From Robiginitalea sp. SC105 (lineage in GTDB: Bacteria > Bacteroidota > Bacteroidia > Flavobacteriales > Flavobacteriaceae): a stretch of DNA of 64,000 nucleotides. Both the position numbers and the translations under genes were made by a program. Of this stretch, positions 51,316 to 58,629 are shown in pieces. Position 1 is the stretch's first letter; every line of letters starts with the position of its first letter. A model generated the notes under the pieces. That model had not been told where the DNA came from, ran no database searches, and saw nothing but the letters and a program-made list of their open reading frames with translations. The DNA lies in the NCBI RefSeq assembly GCF_014243345.1, contig NZ_JACLZF010000002.1, positions 372,001 to 436,000 on the forward strand. Direction: 5' to 3'.

Positions 51316-52095
51316 TCAATTTATATCACAATGGGCAAACTCCGGTTTTGGCAAGGTCCACTGCGGGGTATCGTCCGCAAAACTTTTGCAAATCAAAACA
51401 CCCGACAGATCCCAATTGCTCAGGTCCTGGTTGAATTGGGATCCGGCAAACATCAGCGACATATCCGTAACACTACTGACGTCCCAGGACCTGATATCCT
51501 GGTTGAAGTCGGATTTATAGAACATATAACTTGTATACAAAACATTACCAATATCCCAGGAATCCAGGGGTTGGTTAAACGAAGTCCGCGCAAACATAGA
51601 CGGCATTTTTATGACGCTGCTTACATCCCAATGATACAGGGGTTGGTTGAAGGTGGACCGCGCAAACATGGAGCTCATGTCAGTCACATTGCTGACATCC
51701 CAGGAACTTATGTCCTCGTTGAAGTCCATATTTGTAAATAAGCGGCTCATATCCGTTACCCGTGATGTACAAATCCCCTCCGGGATTCCGCCCCAGCCCA
51801 GCATTTCCTGGATGGCTCCGTTACCTACAATCGTATAGGTTTTGCCATCGATGATACCCTGCTGGCCCACCTCAGCCCATTCATGGGCTTTAATGGTTAC
51901 GCCGTTGGCATCCAGATAAATTGGGTTTGGTGAATCGCTGTCCGGGTCGCCAGGTTCCCCGGTATTGTCCGGGTTTTCTGTTATCGGCCCGCCCTGCGGC
52001 ACTGGGATATCGGATAGGGCATCATTGTCACTGGAGCAGGCGCTCAACAGGGATAAAATCAGGATATGCCGGACTATTTTCTGAAAGCTTTTCAT
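51316..52095 (-). CDS. DUF285 (BspA-like) surface lipoprotein
   Basis: 259 residues. Lipobox LLSAC, then Asp/Pro-rich linker (DIPVPQGGPITENPDNTG), then a run of the DUF285 repeat with core W-DVSNVTDMS-MF: SWDVSNVTDMSSMFARS, HWDVSSVIKMPSMFART, SWDIGNVLYTSYMFYKS, SWDVSSVTDMSLMFAGS. These ~24-residue units form a solenoid at the cell surface, found in bacterial surface proteins. The neighbour at 52172 has the same architecture. Function probably binding or adhesion (family-level, not proven here). Confidence 0.82.
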   Translation of the reverse strand: MKSFQKIVRHILILSLLSACSSDNDALSDIPVPQGGPITENPDNTGEPGDPDSDSPNPIYLDANGVTIKAHEWAEVGQQGIIDGKTYTIVGNGAIQEMLGWGGIPEGICTSRVTDMSRLFTNMDFNEDISSWDVSNVTDMSSMFARSTFNQPLYHWDVSSVIKMPSMFARTSFNQPLDSWDIGNVLYTSYMFYKSDFNQDIRSWDVSSVTDMSLMFAGSQFNQDLSNWDLSGVLICKSFADDTPQWTLPKPEFAHCDIN

Positions 52096-52171
52096 AATCC
52101 ATTCATTAATAAGTTGATTTTCAAGTAAATTTTATAGCAGCACAAGTAATTGGATGGGCTATACCCGGGAA

Positions 52172-53236
52172 CTAGTTCAAATCGCAATTCACAAGCACGG
52201 GCTTTGGCAGGATCCAATACCAGGTCCTGTCTGCAAATCCACTGCAATTAAAGACGCCGGTTAAATCCCAGCCACTTAAGTCCTGGTTAAATTTGGAGTT
52301 GGCGAACATAAAACTCATATCTCTCACGGTGGATACATCCCAACCACCCAGGTCCTGGTTGAAATTGGAATAGGCGAACATTAAACTCATATCCCGTACG
52401 GTGGATACATCCCAGGCCGAGATGTCCTGGTTAAATGGCGTTGCCCCCGACCCCCATTCACAATCCATATACCCGGAATCACATGAGCCCTGAAACATGG
52501 AAGCCATGGTTTTAACCATGCTTATGTTCCAATAGCCGAGTGGTTGGTTGAAATTGGAATAGGCAAACATTTGGGACATATCGGTAACCTGGCCCACATC
52601 CCACATTTCGATCGGTTGGTTGAATGAAGACCCGGCAAACATTCCAGACATATTGGCAACCTGGCCCACGTCCCAATGACTGATGTCCCGATTGAAACTG
52701 GCAAAGTAGAACATAAAGCTCATATCCGTTACCTTGCTGACGTCCCAGGCATCCAGCGGTTCATTGAATGATGTCCCTGCAAATAGGTAACTCATGTCCG
52801 TCACATTGCTCACATCCCAGGAGCCAAAGTCACCCTGATACTCGAAATCGACCGTTAAACCGTTCCAGATCAGGAACGGGCTTAAGTCCGTATTATCCAA
52901 AGCACTCATATCCGTTGCCCGCGTTGTACAGAGTAAATAGGGATCCGTGCGGACTCCAACTGAAAAGAAATCACGAAATGCCGCATTATCCACGATAGTA
53001 TATAGCTTACCATTCAGCTTGCCCTTCTGGCCCACCTTGGCCCATTCGTGAGCTTTGATTGTAATGCCGTTGGCGTCCAGATAAATTGGGTTTGGGATGT
53101 CGCCCTCTGTGTCGTCTGGAGTTTCCGTCTGTGGCTTGCCCTGCGGGTCCGGGATGTCGGATATGGCGTCGTTGTCAGAGCTACACCCCAAGAAAAGGCC
53201 CAGGACCGGGACAAGTAATAAGTACTTGGTTTTCAT
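52172..53236 (-). CDS. DUF285 (BspA-like) surface lipoprotein
   Basis: 354 residues. Lipobox GLFLGC, the same Asp/Pro linker (DAISDIPDPQGKPQTETPDD) and the same opening domain (IYLDANGITIKAHEWAKVGQ) as its neighbour, then about eight DUF285 units (SWDVSNVTDMSYLFAGT, AWDVSKVTDMSFMFYFA, HWDVGQVANMSGMFAGS, MWDVGQVTDMSQMFAYS, YWNISMVKTMASMFQGS, AWDVSTVRDMSLMFAYS). The two genes look like a tandem duplication differing in repeat number. The end SGWDLTGVFNCSGFADRT parallels NWDLSGVLICKSFADDT in the neighbour. Confidence 0.82.
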   Translation of the reverse strand: MKTKYLLLVPVLGLFLGCSSDNDAISDIPDPQGKPQTETPDDTEGDIPNPIYLDANGITIKAHEWAKVGQKGKLNGKLYTIVDNAAFRDFFSVGVRTDPYLLCTTRATDMSALDNTDLSPFLIWNGLTVDFEYQGDFGSWDVSNVTDMSYLFAGTSFNEPLDAWDVSKVTDMSFMFYFASFNRDISHWDVGQVANMSGMFAGSSFNQPIEMWDVGQVTDMSQMFAYSNFNQPLGYWNISMVKTMASMFQGSCDSGYMDCEWGSGATPFNQDISAWDVSTVRDMSLMFAYSNFNQDLGGWDVSTVRDMSFMFANSKFNQDLSGWDLTGVFNCSGFADRTWYWILPKPVLVNCDLN

Positions 53237-53415
53237 CTCAGGATTTTACTGTGAATTTCGGCAGGAAATCAGCACTCTTTAATAATGATAGACAGATGGA
53301 TGATTTTGGATGACGGAAAATGAATTAGAGTCGACCAATAACTTGGGTCATTGTTAGTTGCGGCCGATCCACTGTCGGCAGAGGCCAGAAACTATGCCAC
53401 GGCCTTTTTGGCAGT

Positions 53416-53537
53416 TACGTATAGGCCATTTAGCAGCGATCTTTCCTGAAAAGTAGCTGAGGTCCACTCCGACTTAAAATATGCCTGAATGGGCAAGCCA
53501 TGATGCTCGATAGACGAAAAACACCCAATCCGATATA
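53416..53537 (+). repeat. Dispersed island repeat, copy K
   Basis: ATTTAGCAGCGATC, GAAAAGTAGCTGAGGTCCAC, TGAATGGGCAAGCC, then ATGCTCGATAGACGAAAAAC. Its 3' flank and the following lipoprotein match those after copy B. Confidence 0.65.
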
Positions 53538-53540
53538 GCC

Positions 53541-53936
53541 TCAATACCCACCACCGGCGAGAAAGGTTCCGGTAGGGATCAATATACCAAAAAGCAAAAA
53601 GCCAACAGCAGGGGGGGCAACTATCAAACCCAGGGTTGCCCAGTTGGATTTAGATTTATTCTTTAGGTAAACCTCCAGGTTCCGATCGTTTTCAATACGT
53701 GTTTTTAGATGCACTCCGTTTTTTCTGTTTACGCCAAAATACTGGCTGTCCTCCAATAGGATATGATTGTATACCGCTGTCTCTCCATCGGAAGTAACGA
53801 CTTTGCTTTTAGTGTTAGCCTGGACAGCATCGTCAAATGACACGGGGGTTTTGTGATATACCACACAACTTTGGAACAGGATCAGGGCGGTCATCAGGAG
53901 GGCACAAATTCTGAGGTTCATCGATATTGGTTTCAT
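53541..53936 (-). CDS. Small lipoprotein, paralogue of the gene at 39987
   Basis: 131 residues from Met at 53936; the longer frame to 54020 adds non-signal residues. Lipobox LILFQSC, then VVYHKTPVSFDDAVQANTK and SKVVTSDGETAVYNHILLED, and a C-terminal helix ATLGLIVAPPAVGFLLFGIL. Same layout as 39987 (SCVAY, then NSNGESAEYKYITYEDGQFYG). Divergent from a lipoprotein at 54075 across a conserved region with an inverted repeat. Function unknown. Confidence 0.7.
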   Translation of the reverse strand: MKPISMNLRICALLMTALILFQSCVVYHKTPVSFDDAVQANTKSKVVTSDGETAVYNHILLEDSQYFGVNRKNGVHLKTRIENDRNLEVYLKNKSKSNWATLGLIVAPPAVGFLLFGILIPTGTFLAGGGY

Positions 53937-53983
53937 GCTGCTTATTTTAGATAAGAGAAAGATAGGCAGGGGACTTCTTTTAG

Positions 53984-54020
53984 GTGTCCGGTATTTTGAG
54001 GAAAGCAAGTTTTCGGACAC
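53984..54020. promoter_or_regulatory. Inverted repeat in the divergent intergenic region
   Basis: GTGTCCG and CGGACAC arms separated by 23 bases, matching the site at 40410-40444. Likely regulatory site or hairpin between divergent lipoprotein genes. Confidence 0.5.
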
Positions 54021-54074
54021 CTGATCCTGGGTAAGTGCTACATTGATTCTTGAATCAAGAAGAATCCTGGACAG

Positions 54075-54881
54075 ATGAACTCTAATTTAAAACTTCAGAT
54101 ACTTTTTTTTGTAGCATCAGCCCTAATTATGCAAGGATGTTCAAAGGAAGATGACTTGAATTACCGGGAGTTTAAAGTCACGGATTTTGTTACCGGAGAG
54201 CCAATAGAAGGGGCTTTGGTTTTACTTAATGGATTAGAGACACTACCCTTTGGTTCTGGTCTTGGATATCATCCTCTAGAACCGCATTTTAAACTATATA
54301 CAGATAACAATGGTTCGGTTTCTCTGCAGACTCATTTATATGAAGATGGCTGGTATATTGGCACTTGGATTAGTGGTTATTATCGATTCATAAGGAAAAA
54401 GGAAAACAATATTACTGATAGCCATATGCTTGGTCAATCAATCAATTATTCGCCGCACGAACCGCTCAATTTTGCTTTTACTTCTCACAGTTATTATGAA
54501 ATCTACGAAGGCAGGGAAACGGAAATTGAGCTACTTCCGGTAGCAGGTATGGCAATAATACTACTTGCTAATACCGAAAACCCTAATACAAATCGTATTA
54601 TTTTACAAGGATGTTATGAAGAACATAATAAGCAGTATTGTTTTGAGAAACGTGTTCCTACCGATAGCGGGAATATTACAGATACATATGGTCCCATCGT
54701 TTACAACGACATTATTGTAGATAATGACACTATCGTAACTCGAGGAGGAATTGGTGACCTTTCAATACAGTTGGAAATACTCTATTTGGATTGGGACGAC
54801 AAACTAATTAAAACTCAGGATGCCGGAGAATTTTTCACTCCTAGGAATACTGTTACGGAAATTACCATTCAGTTAGAATGA
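54075..54881 (+). CDS. Hypothetical lipoprotein
   Basis: 268 residues. Lipobox LIMQGC, then FKVTDFVTGEPIEGALVLLN, a carboxypeptidase-regulatory-like/Ig-like beta domain (EPIEGA pattern), followed by YTDNNGSVSLQTHLYEDG and further beta strands. Located in the same position relative to its paralogous divergent neighbour as the gene at 40512, but I see no similarity between the two. AT-rich. Function unknown. Confidence 0.65.
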   Translation: MNSNLKLQILFFVASALIMQGCSKEDDLNYREFKVTDFVTGEPIEGALVLLNGLETLPFGSGLGYHPLEPHFKLYTDNNGSVSLQTHLYEDGWYIGTWISGYYRFIRKKENNITDSHMLGQSINYSPHEPLNFAFTSHSYYEIYEGRETEIELLPVAGMAIILLANTENPNTNRIILQGCYEEHNKQYCFEKRVPTDSGNITDTYGPIVYNDIIVDNDTIVTRGGIGDLSIQLEILYLDWDDKLIKTQDAGEFFTPRNTVTEITIQLE

Positions 54882-54936
54882 TGATCCAGTAATCACAAAC
54901 ACTTGTAAGGTGACGGTTAAGGTTTGTCATTTTCTA

Positions 54937-55110
54937 CCTCTCCCTTAGTAGGTAACAAAAAAGCAAGTTCATAAATCGATCGAGAGGGGATACGTATCGT
55001 CCAATTAGAGACGATCTCCATGTTAAGGTAGCTGAGGTCCACCCAAAGAGATAATGGCTAAAAAGGTTGGAGCGTGCACGTTAAAATGAATAGATGTTCC
55101 GCTCTTATCG
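54937..55110 (+). repeat. Dispersed island repeat, copy L (full length)
   Basis: CCTCTCCCTTAGTAGGTAAC, GATCGAGAGGGGATACGTATC, ATTAGAGACGATCTCC, AAGGTAGCTGAGGTCCAC and an altered 3' end (AAAAAGGTTGGAGCGTGCACG). Its 3' flank GTGCACGTTAAAATGAATAG matches copy D. Confidence 0.7.
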
Positions 55111-55122
55111 AGAAAATGAATC

Positions 55123-55863
55123 CTAATCCTTCACACAACGACAGGCCTGACCAAGTTTTATCAATACACCTTCACCTTCCGGGTCGTCAATCACCTGCAT
55201 TTCTTCACTATCATAGGTCATAGATACACCACCCAATCCCTGAACTCGACCGTCTAATTCCTGGTCTGGATCTCCTTCAAATGCAGTCCACCAGTATCCG
55301 ATTGAACCTTGATTTCTGAAGGAGCCATCTATATAGATAATACCTCCGGGAAGGGCTTTAAATCCATATTCGTCTGTTGCCCCTGCATTCGGTTCAGTCC
55401 ATACCGTAGTTCCGGTTGCTTTCAGTTTCCCCCCCGCAACTTCTTCTCCCCCGACAGTTTCAACTAGAGTGATCCACTCAGCAGTAGTGGGCAAGTGCCA
55501 TCCATCGGGACAAAGGTCCCCTTTCACAATGGCATATCCATTGTATAAATTCGAGTTGCGGGCAGGCGTTGTCGCATTACTCCAATCATCTCCACTCAAT
55601 ACTGGAATATCAGTTCCATCCCGGAATCTGTTTGCCTCAAGGTCTTTTGCCATCCAAATCTGATCGCCGATCTTCACGGTGGGGTATACGTTTCCATCGA
55701 TATCAGTTACCGGATCTATACCTCCGGTTGGTGGCGGGGGCGGAGGGGGTGGTGGTTCTGTTATTGTGGAATCAGTATCCGCTGAAGAATCACTTGAGCA
55801 ACCTGAATAGACAAAAGGCAAAACAAACAATACGATCAATAGAACCCAGGAGTGCTTACTCAT
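55123..55863 (-). CDS. FISUMP lipoprotein (Fibrobacter major paralogous domain)
   Basis: 246 residues. Lipobox VYSGC, a proline run (PPPPPPPP) linker, then the FISUMP domain: VYPTVKIGDQIWMAKDLEAN, NGYAIVKGDLCPDGWHLPTT, AEWITLVETVGGEEVAGGKL, EYGFKALPGGIIYIDGS and IGYWWTAFEGDPDQ. These are surface-associated paralogous domains of Bacteroidota, probably carbohydrate or cell-surface binding. The stop is 13 bp from repeat copy L. Confidence 0.82.
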   Translation of the reverse strand: MSKHSWVLLIVLFVLPFVYSGCSSDSSADTDSTITEPPPPPPPPPTGGIDPVTDIDGNVYPTVKIGDQIWMAKDLEANRFRDGTDIPVLSGDDWSNATTPARNSNLYNGYAIVKGDLCPDGWHLPTTAEWITLVETVGGEEVAGGKLKATGTTVWTEPNAGATDEYGFKALPGGIIYIDGSFRNQGSIGYWWTAFEGDPDQELDGRVQGLGGVSMTYDSEEMQVIDDPEGEGVLIKLGQACRCVKD

Positions 55864-56087
55864 AACTGATTATTTAAGTAACAGTCTTTCAATGTGTTTT
55901 CATGCCTGTTAGTTGACAGCCGGAAAGGTTCAGGCCACATATAATAAAGAGTAAGAAAGGGGAGGGGCAATTTAATATAAGTAACCTATTTCAATATTTG
56001 ATACATAACTTCGTAAATGGTAAGAAAAGATGTGTAAAGGGTGTTTAAAATGATGTTTATAAGGTTTTACTGTTTAGATTCGGCTCC

Positions 56088-56197
56088 CGTATCGACCAAA
56101 AGGCGCCAATCTCCATCAATACATTGCTGAGGCCCGAGTGTGTTCAGATATAGCCTAAATAGGCAAACCGTAATCGGAATCCTGTCCCTGGTTCTCA
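56088..56197 (+). repeat. Dispersed island repeat, copy M
   Basis: CGACCAAAAGGCGCCAATCTCC, GCTGAGGCCCGAGTGTG, TTCAGATATAGCCTAAAT and AGGCAAACC, continuing to CCTGTCCCTGGTTCTCAAT as in copy A. Confidence 0.7.
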
Positions 56198-56226
56198 ATC
56201 AAGAAAGCCCGGGAACAACAATTTTC

Positions 56227-56255
56227 GTAATTTGATGAGGTAACCAGCCTCAACT
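56227..56255 (+). promoter_or_regulatory. DUF6090 leader with hairpin
   Basis: GTAATTTGATGAGGTAACC then AGCCTCAACT; TGAGGT pairs with GCCTCA through a terminal G-U. Confidence 0.6.
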
Positions 56256-57047
56256 ATGCTCCGCTTTTTCCGCCAGCTCCGCCAACGCCTCCTGAATGAT
56301 AACAAATTCAGCAAGTACCTGCTGTATGCGGTTGGGGAAATTCTGCTGGTGGTGGTTGGGATATTGATTGCGTTGCAGGTTGATAATTGGAATGAAGAGA
56401 GAAAATTGAGACAAATAGAATTAGAATTATTGGGGGTTGTTTATGAAAATCTCACAAATGACCTTGACGATTTTGAAAAGAACCTTATTCATTTAAAGAA
56501 TAGAAAAATAGCTTGTGAGGTACTTTTAGAATGTGCCGCGAATGATATTGTTTATCAGGACTCACTGGCATTTTTCTTGCACTATACTAAAGTTTATCCG
56601 CATTTTAATCCAAATATAAGTGGATATGAGATGATTAAGTCGGAGGGTATAGAATCAATTACAAATGACTCATTGAAACTGGCTATTACCAACTTATACG
56701 AGTATGGTTACAAATATTTGTTTACATGGGAAAATGAGGGAATAGATTTCAATCAAAATATTTTGACCCCATTAACACGAAAATATCTGGGTTACACAGC
56801 CGTTGAACATCAGGACATACCCACATCTTTAGACAATAGTCGCGATCACCTTAGCCTATTTGCCAACTCGGGATTAGTATTAAACATCAAGGACTTTGAG
56901 GGTCTAAAACAGGACACGGAATTGCTCACTTTGTGGGCAGGTCTTAAAGGGCATAGTGATCTTCTAAGAGAGATTCATCAAGAGACAGAAAATAGTGTTG
57001 TTGATTTAGTTAGGCGATTAGAAAATGAGTTAAATGTTCAAAAATAG
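56256..57047 (+). CDS. DUF6090 family membrane protein
   Basis: 263 residues: MLRFFRQLRQRLLNDNKF, SKYLLYAVGEILLVVVGILI and ALQVDNWNEERK. Variable domain: LRQIELELLGVVYENLTNDL, HLKNRKIACEVLLECAAN. Last DUF6090 gene before the tRNA. Function unknown. Confidence 0.8.
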   Translation: MLRFFRQLRQRLLNDNKFSKYLLYAVGEILLVVVGILIALQVDNWNEERKLRQIELELLGVVYENLTNDLDDFEKNLIHLKNRKIACEVLLECAANDIVYQDSLAFFLHYTKVYPHFNPNISGYEMIKSEGIESITNDSLKLAITNLYEYGYKYLFTWENEGIDFNQNILTPLTRKYLGYTAVEHQDIPTSLDNSRDHLSLFANSGLVLNIKDFEGLKQDTELLTLWAGLKGHSDLLREIHQETENSVVDLVRRLENELNVQK

Positions 57048-57151
57048 AACTAAGATTAACATTGGGTTCAATTCCTGCTCTTTCACCCTGTCCGTTGATT
57101 GTCCGTAGAGAATAAAAAGGCCCCAAACTAGGAGCCTTATCCGTGCTCATC

Positions 57152-57290
57152 TGTAGCCCCGCTAAGAATTAAACCTATGAAGCAAACCCAATATTTCACT
57201 TCAAATCGGGCAAATAATGGGCAAATGAAAAAAGGCTCAACTGAAATATATCAGCTAAGCCTTTGATTATTAAGTGACCACGCCAGGATT
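57152..57290 (+). repeat. Right direct repeat of the island, overlapping tRNA-Arg
   Basis: Matches 39408-39545. Its end GTGACCACGCCAGGATT (57274-57290) lies in the 3' part of the tRNA-Arg gene. Copy contains the AAAGGCTCAACTGAAATA...TCAGCTAAGCCTTT stem. Functions as the tRNA-side (attR/attB-like) attachment copy. Confidence 0.75.
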
Positions 57291-57348
57291 CAAACCTGGA
57301 ACCTTCTGAGCCGTAATCAGATGCGCTATTCAGTTGCGCCACGTGGCC
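57275..57348 (-). tRNA. tRNA-Arg (anticodon ACG)
   Basis: 74 bases on the minus strand. Acceptor GGCCACG pairs with CGTGGTC, anticodon stem TCTGA/TCAGA around loop TTACGGC with anticodon ACG at 57312-57314, T stem CCAGG/CCTGG with loop TTTGAAT. CCA is not encoded. The 3' end is duplicated at 39529-39545, so it served as an integration site. Confidence 0.92.
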
Positions 57349-57424
57349 TTGGGATTTCCCGTAAAAAGGGATGCAAATATATTTCTTTTTACATTTAGCG
57401 CAAAATAACCGAACCCCTAAATAC

Positions 57425-57937
57425 ATGAATTTTAAGGACTACATCCGGGACATCCCCGATTTCCCGAAGCCGGGGGTGGTATTCAGGGACATTACCCCCT
57501 TGCTGGAAAACCCGGAGGCGTTCCGGGAAACGGCGGCTGCCCTGCTGGCGTTTGCCGATGGGCTGCAGGTAGACAAGGTGGTGGGGATCGAGAGCCGGGG
57601 ATTCTTCTTTGCGCCCCTGCTGGCGCAGCGGCTCGGGGCCGGTTTTATCCCTGCGCGCAAGCCCGGGAAGCTGCCGCACCGGATCCGGCGGAAGGAATAC
57701 GACCTGGAATACGGGACGGATGCCCTGGAACTGCATGCGGAAAGCATATCCCCGGGCGACCGTATCCTGGTGCACGACGATGTGCTGGCCACAGGGGGTA
57801 CCGCTCGGGCCATCTGCGACCTGGTAACCGACCTGGGCGGGGAGGTGGTTCAGTGTAATTTCCTCATAGAACTCGGTTTCCTCCGGGGCCGGGAACGGCT
57901 CAACGGATTTCCCATGAAAAGCCTGATCACGTATTGA
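57425..57937 (+). CDS. apt: Adenine phosphoribosyltransferase
   Basis: 170 residues from Met at 57425, the usual APRT length. Motifs: YIRDIPDFPKPGVVFRDITP at the start (family hallmark), VVGIESRGFFFAPLLAQRLG, RKPGKLPHRI, and the PRPP loop ILVHDDVLATGGTARA. It converts adenine and PRPP to AMP in purine salvage. The upstream Met at 57371 is within tRNA-adjacent sequence and is unlikely. Confidence 0.93.
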   Translation: MNFKDYIRDIPDFPKPGVVFRDITPLLENPEAFRETAAALLAFADGLQVDKVVGIESRGFFFAPLLAQRLGAGFIPARKPGKLPHRIRRKEYDLEYGTDALELHAESISPGDRILVHDDVLATGGTARAICDLVTDLGGEVVQCNFLIELGFLRGRERLNGFPMKSLITY

Positions 57938-57955
57938 AATGGGGGGCGAAGCGCT

Positions 57956-58108
57956 TCAGTCCAGCGCCCGGATGGTGACGTAATACCGCCAGCCGATCAG
58001 GGCCAGCTGCCATTTGGAGGCTTTGGCCAGGTCCAGGTGCTTTTTGCCCATGGAGGGCAGGAGCCACTTATTGAGCCGGGCCAGGAGGCGGAAGAAGGCT
58101 TTTTGCAT
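57956..58108 (-). CDS. Conserved small protein
   Basis: 50 residues: MQKAFFRLLARLNKWLLPSM followed by GKKHLDLAKASKWQLALIGW and RYYVTIRALD. A similar short sequence (LDLSKASKxQLALIGWRYYVT) is widespread in flavobacteria, sometimes labelled SsrA-binding protein by position only. I do not assign that function. Converges with apt. Confidence 0.6.
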   Translation of the reverse strand: MQKAFFRLLARLNKWLLPSMGKKHLDLAKASKWQLALIGWRYYVTIRALD

Positions 58109-58133
58109 ACCCCTAATATAGGAATTACCGCAA

Positions 58134-58162
58134 CAAAAAAGGCTGCCCGGTCGGGGCAGCCT
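58134..58162 (-). terminator. Intrinsic terminator (minus strand)
   Basis: 9-bp inverted repeat AGGCTGCCC / GGGCAGCCT; the minus strand continues into a T-run. Downstream of the small frame at 58191. Confidence 0.75.
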
Positions 58163-58190
58163 GCGTTATGCCGGTCTATGATGCAGCCGC

Positions 58191-58253
58191 TCAGATAAAG
58201 ATCGATATTAGGGAGATCATAATAAAGAGAAGGTATTTGGCTAATGCAATCAT
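58191..58253 (-). CDS. Possible 20-residue hydrophobic peptide
   Basis: ATG at 58253 gives MIALAKYLLFIMISLISIF and stop. It has a strong terminator 29 bp downstream, so a small transcript is likely made, but whether it is translated is uncertain. Confidence 0.35.
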   Translation of the reverse strand: MIALAKYLLFIMISLISIFI

Positions 58254-58560
58254 GGTCCTGTATTTTGTTGTTTTAAAGGGTCTGTGATTTGTTTGAGGCG
58301 TGAATATAGCAGCCCCGGTGGCAATCCGCCAAAAGAATGGACGGAAATTAATGAAATTGAATGCGATATCGAAATCAATTAAAGGGATCTGTAGTCAATA
58401 TGTAATCTATATCTCTTGATAAAAGTTTCATATTGAAATACTAAATTTGCGATAAGGGATCAAATGTAACATTTGTAGGGGCTGTTTGGCCCGAATTCCG
58501 GATTTCAAGGCAAAAATGGGCGTATTTCCGGCAGATTTTTACCAAACCGTCTTTTTGCTT
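58254..58560. other. Intergenic stretch without a gene
   Basis: AT-rich; no credible coding frame. Contains the promoter side of the small minus-strand transcript and leads into the terminator at 58561. Confidence 0.4.
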
Positions 58561-58596
58561 TGAAAAAAACCGGCCCGAAACCCGGGCCGGTTCCAA
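58561..58596 (-). terminator. Intrinsic terminator of the BlaR1-like gene
   Basis: AACCGGCCC / GGGCCGGTT with 7-base loop; T-run on the minus strand. Confidence 0.75.
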
Positions 58597-58629
58597 AAAG
58601 AAGAGTTGGTTAGGGAGTGCTTTGGGGCC

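Noticed and set aside
51142-51741. Plus-strand frame of 199 codons across the DUF285 gene
   Set aside because: Repetitive because it is antisense to the DUF285 repeats; the minus-strand gene has a lipobox and the W-DVS motif.
37185-56197. Classical integron cassette array
   Set aside because: No integron integrase in the window, genes on both strands, and the repeat lacks recognisable attC R-box pairs. Kept as cassette-like only.
37185-56197. CRISPR array
   Set aside because: The repeats are long, widely separated by genes, and no regular short spacers or cas genes are present.
57176-57265. 29-codon frame inside the right direct repeat (MKQTQYFTSN...)
   Set aside because: The left copy has a stop in the same frame and no ATG, so the frame is probably incidental, perhaps the tail of a former integrase-adjacent sequence.
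25688-57348. Transposase or phage genes explaining the accessory region
   Set aside because: No transposase, integrase, capsid, or conjugation gene could be recognised in any frame, and no IS-type target-site duplications were seen.
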